From Flavobacteriaceae bacterium (GTDB lineage Bacteria > Bacteroidota > Bacteroidia > Flavobacteriales > Flavobacteriaceae), in assembly GCA_947483075.1 (NCBI GenBank), contig CANKLE010000005.1, forward strand, positions 62,001 to 126,000: a stretch of 64,000 bases of DNA. The letters are read 5' to 3'. A program made the position numbers and the translations under genes. The notes below the pieces were generated by a model that did no database searches, was not told the DNA's origin, and was given only the letters and a program-made list of their open reading frames with translations. Position 1 is the first letter of the stretch. The number at the start of each line of letters is the position of its first letter. This document shows positions 26,975 to 35,290 of this stretch, piece after piece.

Positions 26975-27559
26975 ATGAAAAAAATTGTTTTGTTCTTAGG
27001 AATTTTATTTTGTGTGCAAACCAACGCACAAAGTTCTAAAAGAGAAGAAGGAATTGTATTGGGTGTAAAAGGCGGATTAAATATGTCAAACTTTATGGGT
27101 GATGTAGAAGATCAAGGCATGCGTACCAGTATCCATTTGGGCTTATTGGCCGAAATTATTGTGTCTGACAACTTCTCCGTACAACCTGAGTTGTTGTACT
27201 CTGGACAGGGTTCTACTTACACCGGATCGGCTCCAGGATTTGCAAGAACCAAATTAGACTACTTAACTGTACCGGTTTTAGGTAAATTTGGCCTAACCGA
27301 CAAATTGAGCTTTGAAGCAGGACCACAATTGGGATTTTTAGTTTCAGCTAAAAGAAAAACCAATACCTCTAACGACAAAATTGAAGGCGTAAAAACGCTA
27401 GACTTCGGTTTGAATGCAGGTTTAGAATACGAATTGGGTAGCGGCGTAATCTTTCAAGGTCGTTACAATCTAGGACTTACGGATACAGGCTTAACTGGAG
27501 ATTCAAACAAAAGAGCCAGTAACTCGGTAATACAATTTTCTATAGGCTATTTGTTCTAG
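26975..27559 (+). CDS. Outer-membrane beta-barrel protein (PorT-like porin family)
   Basis: A 194-residue exported protein. A signal peptide (residues 1-19, ending TNAQ) is followed by alternating strands typical of a small eight-strand barrel, opening with VLGVKGGLNMSNF and ending in a C-terminal aromatic strand (FSIGYLF). This is the widespread Bacteroidota outer-membrane beta-barrel domain; no specific role can be read. It precedes the exported-protein cluster by 53 bases containing a tandem repeat, so it may be co-transcribed with it. Confidence 0.8.
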   Translation: MKKIVLFLGILFCVQTNAQSSKREEGIVLGVKGGLNMSNFMGDVEDQGMRTSIHLGLLAEIIVSDNFSVQPELLYSGQGSTYTGSAPGFARTKLDYLTVPVLGKFGLTDKLSFEAGPQLGFLVSAKRKTNTSNDKIEGVKTLDFGLNAGLEYELGSGVIFQGRYNLGLTDTGLTGDSNKRASNSVIQFSIGYLF

Positions 27560-27572
27560 CCTTAAAACCAAA

Positions 27573-27606
27573 CTAAACAAAAAACTAAACAAAAACTAAA
27601 CAAAAA
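27573..27606 (+). repeat. Short tandem repeat, three units of CTAAACAAAAA
   Basis: Three consecutive copies of 12, 11 and 11 bases end 7 bases before the ATG of the next gene, inside its translation initiation region. Confidence 0.75.
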
Positions 27607-27612
27607 CCAAAA

Positions 27613-28836
27613 ATGAAAAAATTATTATTTATTACACTAAGCACTGTATTCTGTTCTACTGTGCTTTTGGCGCAAGACAGCCAAAAAGAAATGAAGGAGA
27701 CCAAGTACCGTAGAAGTTCGTTGCATACGATCTTGATTGAGTCTTCTAATTTTCCTAAAAAAGACCAGGTTATCAATGCCTACTATAGTGCAGACTTCCC
27801 AGATAAGTACGATAATCACAACATTGGACAAAAATCATTCAATCCAGCCAAATACACTACAGATACCGTAGAATCTAAAACACCAGAGGTAATTGAAAAG
27901 TACTTCAAAGACGAGCAAATTGCCAAAAAATTAGTAGCTAAATGGTATAACAGACAACCAGACGGGAGTGTTGATGGCAACTTAATTTCTGAAAGAGGAG
28001 CCTTTAACGCCTCCTTCTTGGATGTAAAAACAGCTGCTGCCTCTAATATGGGCAAAAGTTTAATTTCTGCAGCTGGAGAAGAATTATTATCTAACACTTT
28101 TGTGGTGGTTTCAACCATGAAATTTGTAGAAAATGAACCCATTGCAAGAGGAATTCGTGATGCTGCTATATTGGCTTTAAATAATGCTCCTGGATTGGCA
28201 CGCACTATAGGCGTTAAAGCTGCTGAAATACTCTACGAAAAAGGGAAAGAAGGCTACTCGGTTTGGACCACCTCTTATCTGTACAAATTAAAATGGACAC
28301 CAGAAATTAAAGCTATATTCGAAAATGAAATGTATGCTGATAAAGAAAGTATAACTCCGGCCATAAAAGCTAAATTTGACAATAATACAGATTTATTCGA
28401 AATGGAATTTGTGGGTTCTCAAAAAGCTACTACTTTGGTAACGTTCTCTTTGAAAGAAAAAAGAACCGAAGATCAAATCATCAATTTATCTGTTGCTCGT
28501 AACATCGAGAAAGTTTATGCCAAATTGCAAAAGAATTTCGATGTATTTAAACCAAAAGTTCCGTTGTATACTGGAGAACCGATCACCGCAAAAATTGGGA
28601 TGAAAGAAGGTTTAGAAGGCGGCGATAAGTTTGAAGTTTTAGAGTCTGTTATGGACGAAAAAACAGGGAAAATCGAATACAAAAGCATCGGAACCATCAA
28701 GGTAGATGGCAACAAAATTTGGGACAACCGGAAAAATTTAGGCGATGAAGCACCTGTAGAAGGCGCTGTCGATAGAACTACCTTTAAAGGGGGTAAAAAA
28801 TTCTACCCAGGCTTGTTGATTCGTCAACTTAAATAA
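27613..28836 (+). CDS. Exported protein of unknown function with C-terminal FlgT_C-like barrel (inferred)
   Basis: A 407-residue exported protein. The signal peptide covers residues 1-20 (ending LLAQ). The middle is mixed alpha/beta without catalytic motifs. The C-terminal 90 residues (KIGMKEGLEGGDKFEVLE, then GTIKVDGNKIWDNR) resemble the small barrel found in FlgT-like and CsgG-associated envelope proteins; this is a pattern judgement, not a database match. It begins a run of exported proteins, although a terminator follows it. I do not recognise a named family. Confidence 0.6.
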   Translation: MKKLLFITLSTVFCSTVLLAQDSQKEMKETKYRRSSLHTILIESSNFPKKDQVINAYYSADFPDKYDNHNIGQKSFNPAKYTTDTVESKTPEVIEKYFKDEQIAKKLVAKWYNRQPDGSVDGNLISERGAFNASFLDVKTAAASNMGKSLISAAGEELLSNTFVVVSTMKFVENEPIARGIRDAAILALNNAPGLARTIGVKAAEILYEKGKEGYSVWTTSYLYKLKWTPEIKAIFENEMYADKESITPAIKAKFDNNTDLFEMEFVGSQKATTLVTFSLKEKRTEDQIINLSVARNIEKVYAKLQKNFDVFKPKVPLYTGEPITAKIGMKEGLEGGDKFEVLESVMDEKTGKIEYKSIGTIKVDGNKIWDNRKNLGDEAPVEGAVDRTTFKGGKKFYPGLLIRQLK

Positions 28837-28847
28837 AATTTTTACAG

Positions 28848-28881
28848 CCATTCCTTTGTTAAGGCAAGGGAATGGTTTTTT
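28848..28881 (+). terminator. Terminator after the 407-residue exported protein gene
   Basis: Stem CCATTCC / GGAATGG around a loop of 14 bases that can itself pair, followed by TTTTTT. Confidence 0.75.
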
Positions 28882-28905
28882 ATTCACACTTAAAACAACA
28901 AAAAA

Positions 28906-29418
28906 ATGAAACATGTAGTAATTACTCTTCTTGCTGTTGTAGCCTTTGTCTTTAACGCAAATGCTCAAGCGAAGAAAAAAGCAGACAAAGACACCAAAAA
29001 CTGGCGTTATGAAATCGAAGCCGTGCAAACTGGTGTTCAAGGAACTTACTTGATTAAAGTTTGGTCGTATTCTAAGAAACCAGATGTAGCAATTGAACAA
29101 GCTAAAAAGAATGCTGTACACGGAATTATCTTCAGAGGTTTTGCTGGAGCAGGCCGTGTTTCAGGTCAATCAGCTCTTGCTAGTAATCCAAATTTAGAAG
29201 AAGAAAAAGCTGACTTTTTTGACGCGTTTTTCGCTGATGGCGGAAAATACATGAAATTTGTATCGTTGACCAACGACGGGGCTGTAGCGGCCGAAGACCG
29301 AATGAAAGTAGGTAAAGAATACAAAGTAGGTGTTTTAATTTCTATACGTACTGCAGAGTTACGAAAAGATTTAGAAAACGCAGGAATTATAAAAAGTTTA
29401 GGTTCAAATTTTAACTAA
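28906..29418 (+). CDS. Exported protein of unknown function, paralogue A
   Basis: A 170-residue exported protein with a signal peptide (residues 1-20, ending NANAQ). The mature part carries AIEQAKKNAVHGIIF around residue 65, FFADGGKYMKFVSL around 108 and ELRKDLENAGIIK near the end. The next gene shares all three segments, so the two are tandem paralogues. The A-x-x-x-AKKNA helix followed by beta strands recalls LPP20/FlgT-N-type envelope domains, which is only an inference. It is 7 bases ahead of its paralogue. Confidence 0.7.
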   Translation: MKHVVITLLAVVAFVFNANAQAKKKADKDTKNWRYEIEAVQTGVQGTYLIKVWSYSKKPDVAIEQAKKNAVHGIIFRGFAGAGRVSGQSALASNPNLEEEKADFFDAFFADGGKYMKFVSLTNDGAVAAEDRMKVGKEYKVGVLISIRTAELRKDLENAGIIKSLGSNFN

Positions 29419-29424
29419 ATAATT

Positions 29425-29925
29425 ATGAAAAATTTAATCTCAAATATATTCATCCTATTTATTTTACTTATAACAACATCAAGTTGTAATGGACAAAAAA
29501 ATATTTCAGGAAATTACACTTATAGTACAGAATGCTTAGGTGTAGAATTAGATGGGTCTGTTACGCTTAAAGCATGGGGCAACGGAAGAAACCGTGCTGA
29601 TGCGGTTGAACAGGCTAAAAAAAATGGTGTTCGCGACATTTTATTTAACGGTATAACTGAAGGTAAATCAGATTGTAACCGATCACCATTACTTCTTGAA
29701 TTAAATGCCCAAAGAAAATACGAAGACTATTTCAATACTTTTTTTGCTGATGGTGGTGAATACAAAAATTTTGTTTCTTTAAGAGATGAGAGAATTTTTG
29801 ATAAACTATCACGTGATAAAAAAGGGGCAAGAGAAAGTGTTACTCATGGAATAGTGTTACGCGTTTTGAGAAGCGAACTAAAACAAAAATTAATATCAGA
29901 CGGAATTATAAAAACGAATAAATAG
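29425..29925 (+). CDS. Lipoprotein of unknown function, paralogue B
   Basis: A 166-residue protein with a signal peptide ending in a lipobox (TSSC, Cys22), so unlike its neighbour it should be lipid-anchored. It shares AVEQAKKNGVRDILF, FFADGGEYKNFVSL and a terminal ELKQKLISDGIIK with the preceding gene. From this gene to 31.4 kb the bases are visibly more AT-rich than the surrounding housekeeping genes. It is separated from the DUF6175 gene by a single base. Confidence 0.7.
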   Translation: MKNLISNIFILFILLITTSSCNGQKNISGNYTYSTECLGVELDGSVTLKAWGNGRNRADAVEQAKKNGVRDILFNGITEGKSDCNRSPLLLELNAQRKYEDYFNTFFADGGEYKNFVSLRDERIFDKLSRDKKGARESVTHGIVLRVLRSELKQKLISDGIIKTNK

Positions 29926-29926
29926 T

Positions 29927-30895
29927 ATGAAAAATATTTTTAAAACTTTAATATTACTAGTAGCGATTTTAGGATTTAATCCTAAAATTAATGCGCAAGC
30001 AGTAAACAAACCATCTATCATGGTCTTTCCAGAAGACGGTTGGATGGAAGAAAATCATTACATGATTGATGTTAATGATCAAGGCACAATCAAGAAACAA
30101 CCTGATTATGCTAAAGCACTTTTAAACAAAGATCTTTATAATGTAATAACTAAAATTGAACAACTAATGAGAGACCGCGGTTACCCATTAGAAAATTTAA
30201 GTTCAACTTTAAAAGATATTGCTGACAGAAATGCGCTTAAAAATGCAGAAACAAGCGAAGATGGAGAAAACGTAGAAGAAGGTCCTAAAGACAAATTACT
30301 AAGCACCGCAAGACCTGATATTATTTTATATGTGAAATGGAATGTAATACCCGCTGGCCCAAGAAAATCAGTAAAATTTACATTGTCAGGAATTGATGCA
30401 GGTACAAATAAACCTCAAGCAACTGCTACCGGAACTGGACCAGAAGTAATTGGCGCACCTCTAGATATAATGCTTGAAACTGCAGTTCTTGATCATATTG
30501 ATGGGTTTAATAATCAGTTAATGACATTCTTTGATGAAATGGTTGCAAAAGGAAGAGAAATTTCTGTAGAATTACAAGTGTTTGGAAATTCTCCAAAGAA
30601 ATTCAATACAGAGATTAATGAAGATGGTGATGAACTTTCTGACCTAATTACAAAATGGATGAAAGACAACACCGTTAATGGAGCTTCAACTCTTCAAACT
30701 AAAACTCCAACATTAATGCAATTTAAAGGCGTACGTATACCTTTGCGAGGTGAAGATGGAAATGCATTTACAAGTGATGATTTTGCTACAAAACTCAGAA
30801 AATATGTGAGAAAAACACTTACACCTCTACCTTGTTCATCATATGTAGTTGGAACTGGGAAAGCGGTTGTAATACTTGGAGGAAAAAGTAAATAA
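29927..30895 (+). CDS. DUF6175-like exported protein
   Basis: A 322-residue exported protein with a signal peptide of about 24 residues (ending NAQ). The mature start KPSIMVFPEDGWMEEN matches my recollection of the DUF6175 family of Bacteroidota; the family name should be checked. Features include a central ARPDIILYVKW strand, a segment on sugar-free acidic loops, and a C-terminal YVVGTGKAVVILGG. No enzyme motif is seen. It is tightly packed between paralogue B (1 base) and the next exported protein (17 bases), so these are surely one operon. Confidence 0.65.
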   Translation: MKNIFKTLILLVAILGFNPKINAQAVNKPSIMVFPEDGWMEENHYMIDVNDQGTIKKQPDYAKALLNKDLYNVITKIEQLMRDRGYPLENLSSTLKDIADRNALKNAETSEDGENVEEGPKDKLLSTARPDIILYVKWNVIPAGPRKSVKFTLSGIDAGTNKPQATATGTGPEVIGAPLDIMLETAVLDHIDGFNNQLMTFFDEMVAKGREISVELQVFGNSPKKFNTEINEDGDELSDLITKWMKDNTVNGASTLQTKTPTLMQFKGVRIPLRGEDGNAFTSDDFATKLRKYVRKTLTPLPCSSYVVGTGKAVVILGGKSK

Positions 30896-30912
30896 TTTAA
30901 ATTTAAGTTACT

Positions 30913-31875
30913 ATGAAAAAAATAATTATGACAATGCTTTTATTTAGTGCTTTGGCAGGTTTTAGTCAAAATACTAAATTAAGTTCAGATGATATGGGAA
31001 GAATTGCCTTAGCTGCATATGTCCCTCAACAAATAGAAAATATGCCGGATGCGGCCAGAAGTTTATTGAAAAATAAATTAAGTCAAATTGTAACAAAAAG
31101 TGGCATGGGCGGAAGCGCGGCTAATGAACGGTTTATTATAACCGCAAATGTAAATGTTATTACAAAAGATGTTTTACCATCAGCACCACCCTTAACTCAA
31201 TTTAATTTAGAAGTAACATTCTATATTGGAGATGGCATACAAGGCACTAAATTCACTAGTACTTCTGTAAGTGTTAAAGGAACAGGTGAAAATGAAACAA
31301 AAGCCTATATTGCTGCTTTAAAAAACATAAGCCCTTCAAACCCTGAAATACAGAGTTTTGTTGAAGCAGGAAAAACAAGAATTATTGAATACTACAACAG
31401 CAAATGCGATTTTATTTTGAAAGACGCACAATCTTTAGCTAGTCAAAATAAATATGATGAAGCAATATCTAAATTAATTTCTGTGCCAGAAGTTTGCAAA
31501 GCCTGTTACGACAAAGCAATGGATGCGGTAGCGCCTATTTACCAAAAACAAATTGATAGAGAGTGCAAACAACGTTTGATGGATGCAACCACGGCTTGGA
31601 ATGCAGCACAAGATTTATCTAGCGCTGAAAATGCCGGAGGAATTCTTTCTCAAATTGAGCCAGGAGCCTCTTGCTATAAAGAAGCTTTGGCCTTGTCTTC
31701 AAAAATCGCACAACGCGTAAAAGAGTTGGATCAACGTGAATGGAAATTCCAAATGAAACAACAACAAGACAATGTGGATATCCAAAAAGCAACCATCAAA
31801 GCCGCTCGCGACATTGGTGTAGCTTATGGAAATCACCAACCAAGCGTAGAATATAAAGTTTACGGCTGGTGGTAG
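30913..31875 (+). CDS. Exported protein of unknown function with helical C-terminal half
   Basis: A 320-residue exported protein; the signal peptide covers residues 1-19. Residues 20-150 form an alpha/beta domain (ERFIITANVNVITKD, FNLEVTFYIGDG, KGTGENETKAYIAALKNI) resembling the middle domain of FlgT-like or CsgG-like assembly factors. Residues 150-290 are helical, with TPR-like spacing and several cysteines (EVCKACYDKAMD). It ends in an aromatic YKVYGWW. Last gene of the exported cluster, closed by a terminator. Function unknown. Confidence 0.65.
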   Translation: MKKIIMTMLLFSALAGFSQNTKLSSDDMGRIALAAYVPQQIENMPDAARSLLKNKLSQIVTKSGMGGSAANERFIITANVNVITKDVLPSAPPLTQFNLEVTFYIGDGIQGTKFTSTSVSVKGTGENETKAYIAALKNISPSNPEIQSFVEAGKTRIIEYYNSKCDFILKDAQSLASQNKYDEAISKLISVPEVCKACYDKAMDAVAPIYQKQIDRECKQRLMDATTAWNAAQDLSSAENAGGILSQIEPGASCYKEALALSSKIAQRVKELDQREWKFQMKQQQDNVDIQKATIKAARDIGVAYGNHQPSVEYKVYGWW

Positions 31876-31895
31876 AATACACCGCATTTCAAAAC

Positions 31896-31928
31896 AAAAA
31901 AACCTCTACTTTTGTGGAGGTTTTTTTT
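31896..31928 (+). terminator. Terminator closing the exported-protein cluster
   Basis: Stem AACCTCTAC / GTGGAGGTT with a TTTT loop (31901-31922), extended by an A run and followed by T residues. Confidence 0.85.
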
Positions 31929-31948
31929 ATTTAACCAATTTCCATTAT

Positions 31949-32608
31949 ATGTTTCAATCCAAAAAAGACATCATATACGTAGTGCTCGCGGGCATCTTTA
32001 TTACCAATGCCGTAGTAGCCGAACTCATTGGCGGAAAACTCATACACATTGGCCCTTATGTAATGAGTGTAGGCGTTTTGCCTTGGCCTGTAGTTTTTGT
32101 CACCACCGATTTAATCAATGATTATTTTGGGGTGAAAGGGGTGAAAAAACTTTCCTTACTCACGGCTGGTTTAATATCGTATTGCTTTATACTCTTGTAT
32201 TTTGCTCTAAAAATTCCTGCTGTACAAGGAGCAGGCTTAGTTACCGACGCCCAATTTACCGCCGTCTTTGGCCAAAGCATGTGGATCATTGTGGGAAGTA
32301 TCACCGCCTTTATGGTTTCGCAATTGATTGATGTGAGTATTTTTCATTTTTTCAAAAATAAAACAGGAAAGAAAATGATCTGGTTGCGCAGTACCGGTTC
32401 TACCGTAATTTCTCAGTTGTTTGACACCTTTATTGTGTTGGGTATCGCGTTTTGGCTCACCGGCAAAATGACCACCGAAGTTTTTATTACCTCAGCCTTG
32501 GCGGGTTATTTCGTGAAATTAGTGATTGCCATTGCTTTAACGCCACTCATTTATGTGGGTCATGCCTTGATCGAAAAACAACTTAAAAAAGACGAAGTTG
32601 ACCACTAA
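31949..32608 (+). CDS. yhhQ: Queuosine precursor transporter (YhhQ/VUT family)
   Basis: A 219-residue inner-membrane protein with six hydrophobic segments. The first carries NAVVAELIGGKLI, and WPVVFVTTDLINDYFG follows, both characteristic of the vitamin-uptake-type family whose E. coli member YhhQ imports preQ0/preQ1 for queuosine synthesis. No preQ1 riboswitch was recognised ahead of it. Its last 11 bases overlap the start of tag. Confidence 0.88.
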   Translation: MFQSKKDIIYVVLAGIFITNAVVAELIGGKLIHIGPYVMSVGVLPWPVVFVTTDLINDYFGVKGVKKLSLLTAGLISYCFILLYFALKIPAVQGAGLVTDAQFTAVFGQSMWIIVGSITAFMVSQLIDVSIFHFFKNKTGKKMIWLRSTGSTVISQLFDTFIVLGIAFWLTGKMTTEVFITSALAGYFVKLVIAIALTPLIYVGHALIEKQLKKDEVDH

Positions 32609-33161
32609 GGTACGCTGTGGGTGGTGCGAAAAAGATGACCTCTACCGCAATTACCACGACCAAGAATGGGGCAATCCGGTGTATGATGACGCCACTTTAT
32701 TCGAATTCTTGGTGCTCGAAACGTTCCAAGCCGGATTGAGTTGGCACACGATATTAAAAAAACGAGGAAATTTTAGAGCAGCTTTTAACCAGTTTGATTA
32801 CGTTAAAATTGCGACATATGCTGAAGACAAAGTTCAGGAACTGCTGCAAGATGCAGGGATTATTCGCAACCAATTAAAAATAAGAGCTACGGTAACTAAT
32901 GCAATTGCCTTTCTGAATGTGCAAAAAGAATTTGGCAGTTTCTCGGCCTACATATGGCAATTCACTGCAGGAAAACCGGTAGTTAATCATTGGCAGACGC
33001 TTTCGGAAATTCCGGCGACTACCCCACTCTCGGATGCCATTAGCAAAGATTTGAAAAAACGCGGATTTAAATTTGTGGGAAGCACCGTAGTTTATGCGCA
33101 TTTGCAAGCTACTGGCATGGTAAACGACCACTTGATTTCCTGTTGGAAAAGGACTTCGTAA
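32598..33161 (+). CDS. tag: DNA-3-methyladenine glycosylase I
   Basis: A 187-residue base-excision repair glycosylase removing 3-methyladenine. The zinc site is visible: Cys in RCGWC near the N-terminus, His in YHDQEWG, and HLISCW near the C-terminus. The catalytic-region segment LETFQAGLSWHTIL is conserved. The start must be the TTG at 32598, overlapping the end of the transporter gene: the family begins only a few residues before RCGWC and no ATG is available there. It converges with aat. Confidence 0.92.
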   Translation: MTTKVRCGWCEKDDLYRNYHDQEWGNPVYDDATLFEFLVLETFQAGLSWHTILKKRGNFRAAFNQFDYVKIATYAEDKVQELLQDAGIIRNQLKIRATVTNAIAFLNVQKEFGSFSAYIWQFTAGKPVVNHWQTLSEIPATTPLSDAISKDLKKRGFKFVGSTVVYAHLQATGMVNDHLISCWKRTS

Positions 33162-33164
33162 TTC

Positions 33165-33803
33165 TTACTTAGCCTGAAGAATTTTCATAAAATTATCCCG
33201 ACTAATTTCTACACAACCCAATAAATGCAAATGGTCGTTGTAGACTTGGCAATCCAACAACAAATAATTGTGCGTTTTGAGGTAATTCACCAGCCATACA
33301 AAACCCACTTTACTGGCGTTGGGTACTTTAGAAAACATGCTTTCCCCGCAAAAGACATGACCCAAATCAACTCCATACAAACCGCCAACTAAGGCGCCGT
33401 TTTGCCAAACCTCAACCGATTGGGCATGTCCCAATTGATGCAATTCACAATAGGAAGTTACAATGTCTTCCGTGATCCAAGTGCTGTCTTGGCCCGTGCG
33501 TTCTATTTGCTGGCAGTTTCGAATTACTTCCTCAAAATTTTGATTGAAGGTGATCTGAAATTTATTTTGGTTTACCACATTGCGTAAACTTTTTGGGGCT
33601 TTGTACATACGAGGAGCCACCACCATTCTATGCGGAGGCGCCCACCATAAAATGGGTTCGTCTTCATTAAACCAGGGAAAAATACCGTTTTTGTAGGCCA
33701 TGAGTAAGCGCTCTACCGACAAATCGCCACCCACTGCTAGTATGCCTTCGAGAGAAGCCTCTTCAACTGGCGGAAAATAAAGTATTTTGGATAAAAACTC
33801 CAT
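33165..33803 (-). CDS. aat: Leucyl/phenylalanyl-tRNA-protein transferase
   Basis: A 212-residue enzyme that adds Leu or Phe from tRNA to proteins with N-terminal Arg or Lys, marking them for ClpAP. The family signatures GILAVGGDLSVERLLMAY, GIFPWFNEDEPILWW and the PHRMVV motif are all present in the first 70 residues; the VEVWQNGALVGGLYGV and FCGESMFS segments define the GNAT-like core. It ends 3 bases from tag in convergent orientation. Confidence 0.95.
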   Translation of the reverse strand: MEFLSKILYFPPVEEASLEGILAVGGDLSVERLLMAYKNGIFPWFNEDEPILWWAPPHRMVVAPRMYKAPKSLRNVVNQNKFQITFNQNFEEVIRNCQQIERTGQDSTWITEDIVTSYCELHQLGHAQSVEVWQNGALVGGLYGVDLGHVFCGESMFSKVPNASKVGFVWLVNYLKTHNYLLLDCQVYNDHLHLLGCVEISRDNFMKILQAK

Positions 33804-33819
33804 GAATATAAAATAAAAA

Positions 33820-33861
33820 GAATTTAGAAAATTGAGGAATAACGCTCAACTTTCTAAATTC
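33820..33861 (-). terminator. Terminator after the DUF3127 gene
   Basis: A long inverted repeat (GAATTTAGAAA with TTTCTAAATTC, plus TTGAG / CTCAA) is followed on the minus strand by TTTTTATTTT. Confidence 0.7.
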
Positions 33862-33884
33862 AAAATCATAAAGATCAGTAGGAA

Positions 33885-34265
33885 TTAGAAAGGCAAATCG
33901 TCGTGGTCTTCTTCAGTAAAGCTTGGTGCTGCTGGAAATGTAGTCACTTCGGGGGCTGCTGTAGGCGCTGCGCCTGGAGCTGATGAACCTTCTTGCGCGC
34001 GCTCAATACGCCATCCTTGAATGCTGTTAAAATATTTGGCTTCCCCTTGTTGGTTGATCCATTCGCGACCGCGCAAATTGATCGAAACCTTCACGCCTTC
34101 TCCTACTTTATAGTTGGATAATAAATCACATTTATCTTGGGTGAATTCAACCATGATGTGCTGCGGATATTGTTCGTCGGTAGTGACAACCAATTCTCTT
34201 TTGCGAAAGGTGGCGCTTACTTGTTGTTCGGCATTGATTACTTTGATTTTTCCTGATACTTCCAT
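33885..34265 (-). CDS. DUF3127 protein with an SSB-like acidic tail
   Basis: A 126-residue protein of the DUF3127 family, an OB-fold-like domain (residues 1-90; e.g. GRREWINQQ-type strand GREWINQQGEAKYFN). After a Pro/Ala linker it ends in EEDHDDLPF. That acidic DDLPF tip is the same kind of tail as on the SSB encoded at 53848 (ENDLPF), through which SSB recruits repair and replication partners. I infer a nucleic-acid-related role and access to the same partners. The domain call is from pattern recognition; the tail is directly visible. Confidence 0.8.
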   Translation of the reverse strand: MEVSGKIKVINAEQQVSATFRKRELVVTTDEQYPQHIMVEFTQDKCDLLSNYKVGEGVKVSINLRGREWINQQGEAKYFNSIQGWRIERAQEGSSAPGAAPTAAPEVTTFPAAPSFTEEDHDDLPF

Positions 34266-34301
34266 GGGTTCAATTTTATAGATTTCTAATTATATTTTAT
34301 A

Positions 34302-35171
34302 CTACGCCAAGAGCACTTTCCATGCCGCTTGTACGTCATTCTTATGCAAATAGGTCAAGGCCAATTTTAGTTTTTTTGCCGGTTCATCGGCACTTAATAC
34401 GGCTTTGAGTTCAAAATTTTGCTTCACAAATATAGCAACTTCTTCCGGGCTTGGCAATGCATCCACATTTCCTAATAAGCCTAAATCATTGCCGCTGAAT
34501 AATCCGCTTTTTTTGATGAATTCTGGAATGGCATCTACTCCAATTCCCAAAGTAGAAAGGGGCTTAGGTACTTCAAAAAGCCCCGCATTGGCTCGGCTGT
34601 ACCAGTTTCCTCCCAAACGGGCCACTAAGTCTAATTTTTCTTGAATAATCGCGCCTTTTTCGTCTAGCACGGCTTCGTGTATATGTATTTTAAGCACCTC
34701 GCAAATTACCAAATTACCAGCGCCGCCTTGATTTCCTAGGGCGATGACCTGATTTACCTTGCATTCAAATTGCACCGGCGCTTCTTTTACTCGATACGGT
34801 TTTACCAGCATCGACGGTAAGGCCGTGAAGCCTGCTTTGACAAACTCATTGACTCCCTCGGCATAGTCCGTACTCGACAAGGACATTTGCTGCACCATTG
34901 CAAAATCGACCACATTAATTACCACTTCTTGCCATTCCTGTACATTTGAAAGTGTGTGCTTAATCGAATTATCGCGCACACGACGAGCAGGCGAAAAAAT
35001 CAAAATGGGCGGATTGGAACTGAACACGTTAAAAAAGCTAAAAGGCGACAAATTGGGTTGGCCTTTTGCATTCATTGTACTGGCAAACGCAATGGGTCTT
35101 GGCGCAACGGCGCTTTGTAAATAAGCCTGTAATTGGGCCGAAGATAAATCGTGTGGATTGATGCTTAACAT
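34302..35171 (-). CDS. Flavin reductase family protein (FMN-binding split barrel)
   Basis: A 289-residue flavoprotein. Residues 15-200 form the flavin-reductase-like domain, with VAPRPIAFASTMN (start of the FMN site), NLSPFSFFNVFSSNPP and VINVV strands typical of the family. Residues 200-289 are an extra C-terminal region found in Bacteroidota members. The electron acceptor is unknown. A promoter (TTG, 22 bases, TACTTTTG) lies at 35186-35218 on the minus strand. Confidence 0.87.
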   Translation of the reverse strand: MLSINPHDLSSAQLQAYLQSAVAPRPIAFASTMNAKGQPNLSPFSFFNVFSSNPPILIFSPARRVRDNSIKHTLSNVQEWQEVVINVVDFAMVQQMSLSSTDYAEGVNEFVKAGFTALPSMLVKPYRVKEAPVQFECKVNQVIALGNQGGAGNLVICEVLKIHIHEAVLDEKGAIIQEKLDLVARLGGNWYSRANAGLFEVPKPLSTLGIGVDAIPEFIKKSGLFSGNDLGLLGNVDALPSPEEVAIFVKQNFELKAVLSADEPAKKLKLALTYLHKNDVQAAWKVLLA

Positions 35172-35185
35172 GGGTTCAATTTACA

Positions 35186-35218
35186 CAAAAGTAGAAAACC
35201 TTTGGTCACGATTGTCAA
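35186..35218 (-). promoter_or_regulatory. Promoter of the flavin reductase gene
   Basis: On the minus strand TTG (35218-35216), 22 bases, then TACTTTTG (35193-35186); the ATG follows at 35171. Confidence 0.55.
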
Positions 35219-35290
35219 TTTATTCTTGATATTCTGCGACATTTTTCCACAACAGAAAATGGTATATTCGACGACTAATTAAGTATATTT

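Noticed and set aside
33820..33861. A further heptamer array between aat and the DUF3127 gene
   Set aside because: A 7-base register can be drawn but the units are too dissimilar; an ordinary terminator explains it.
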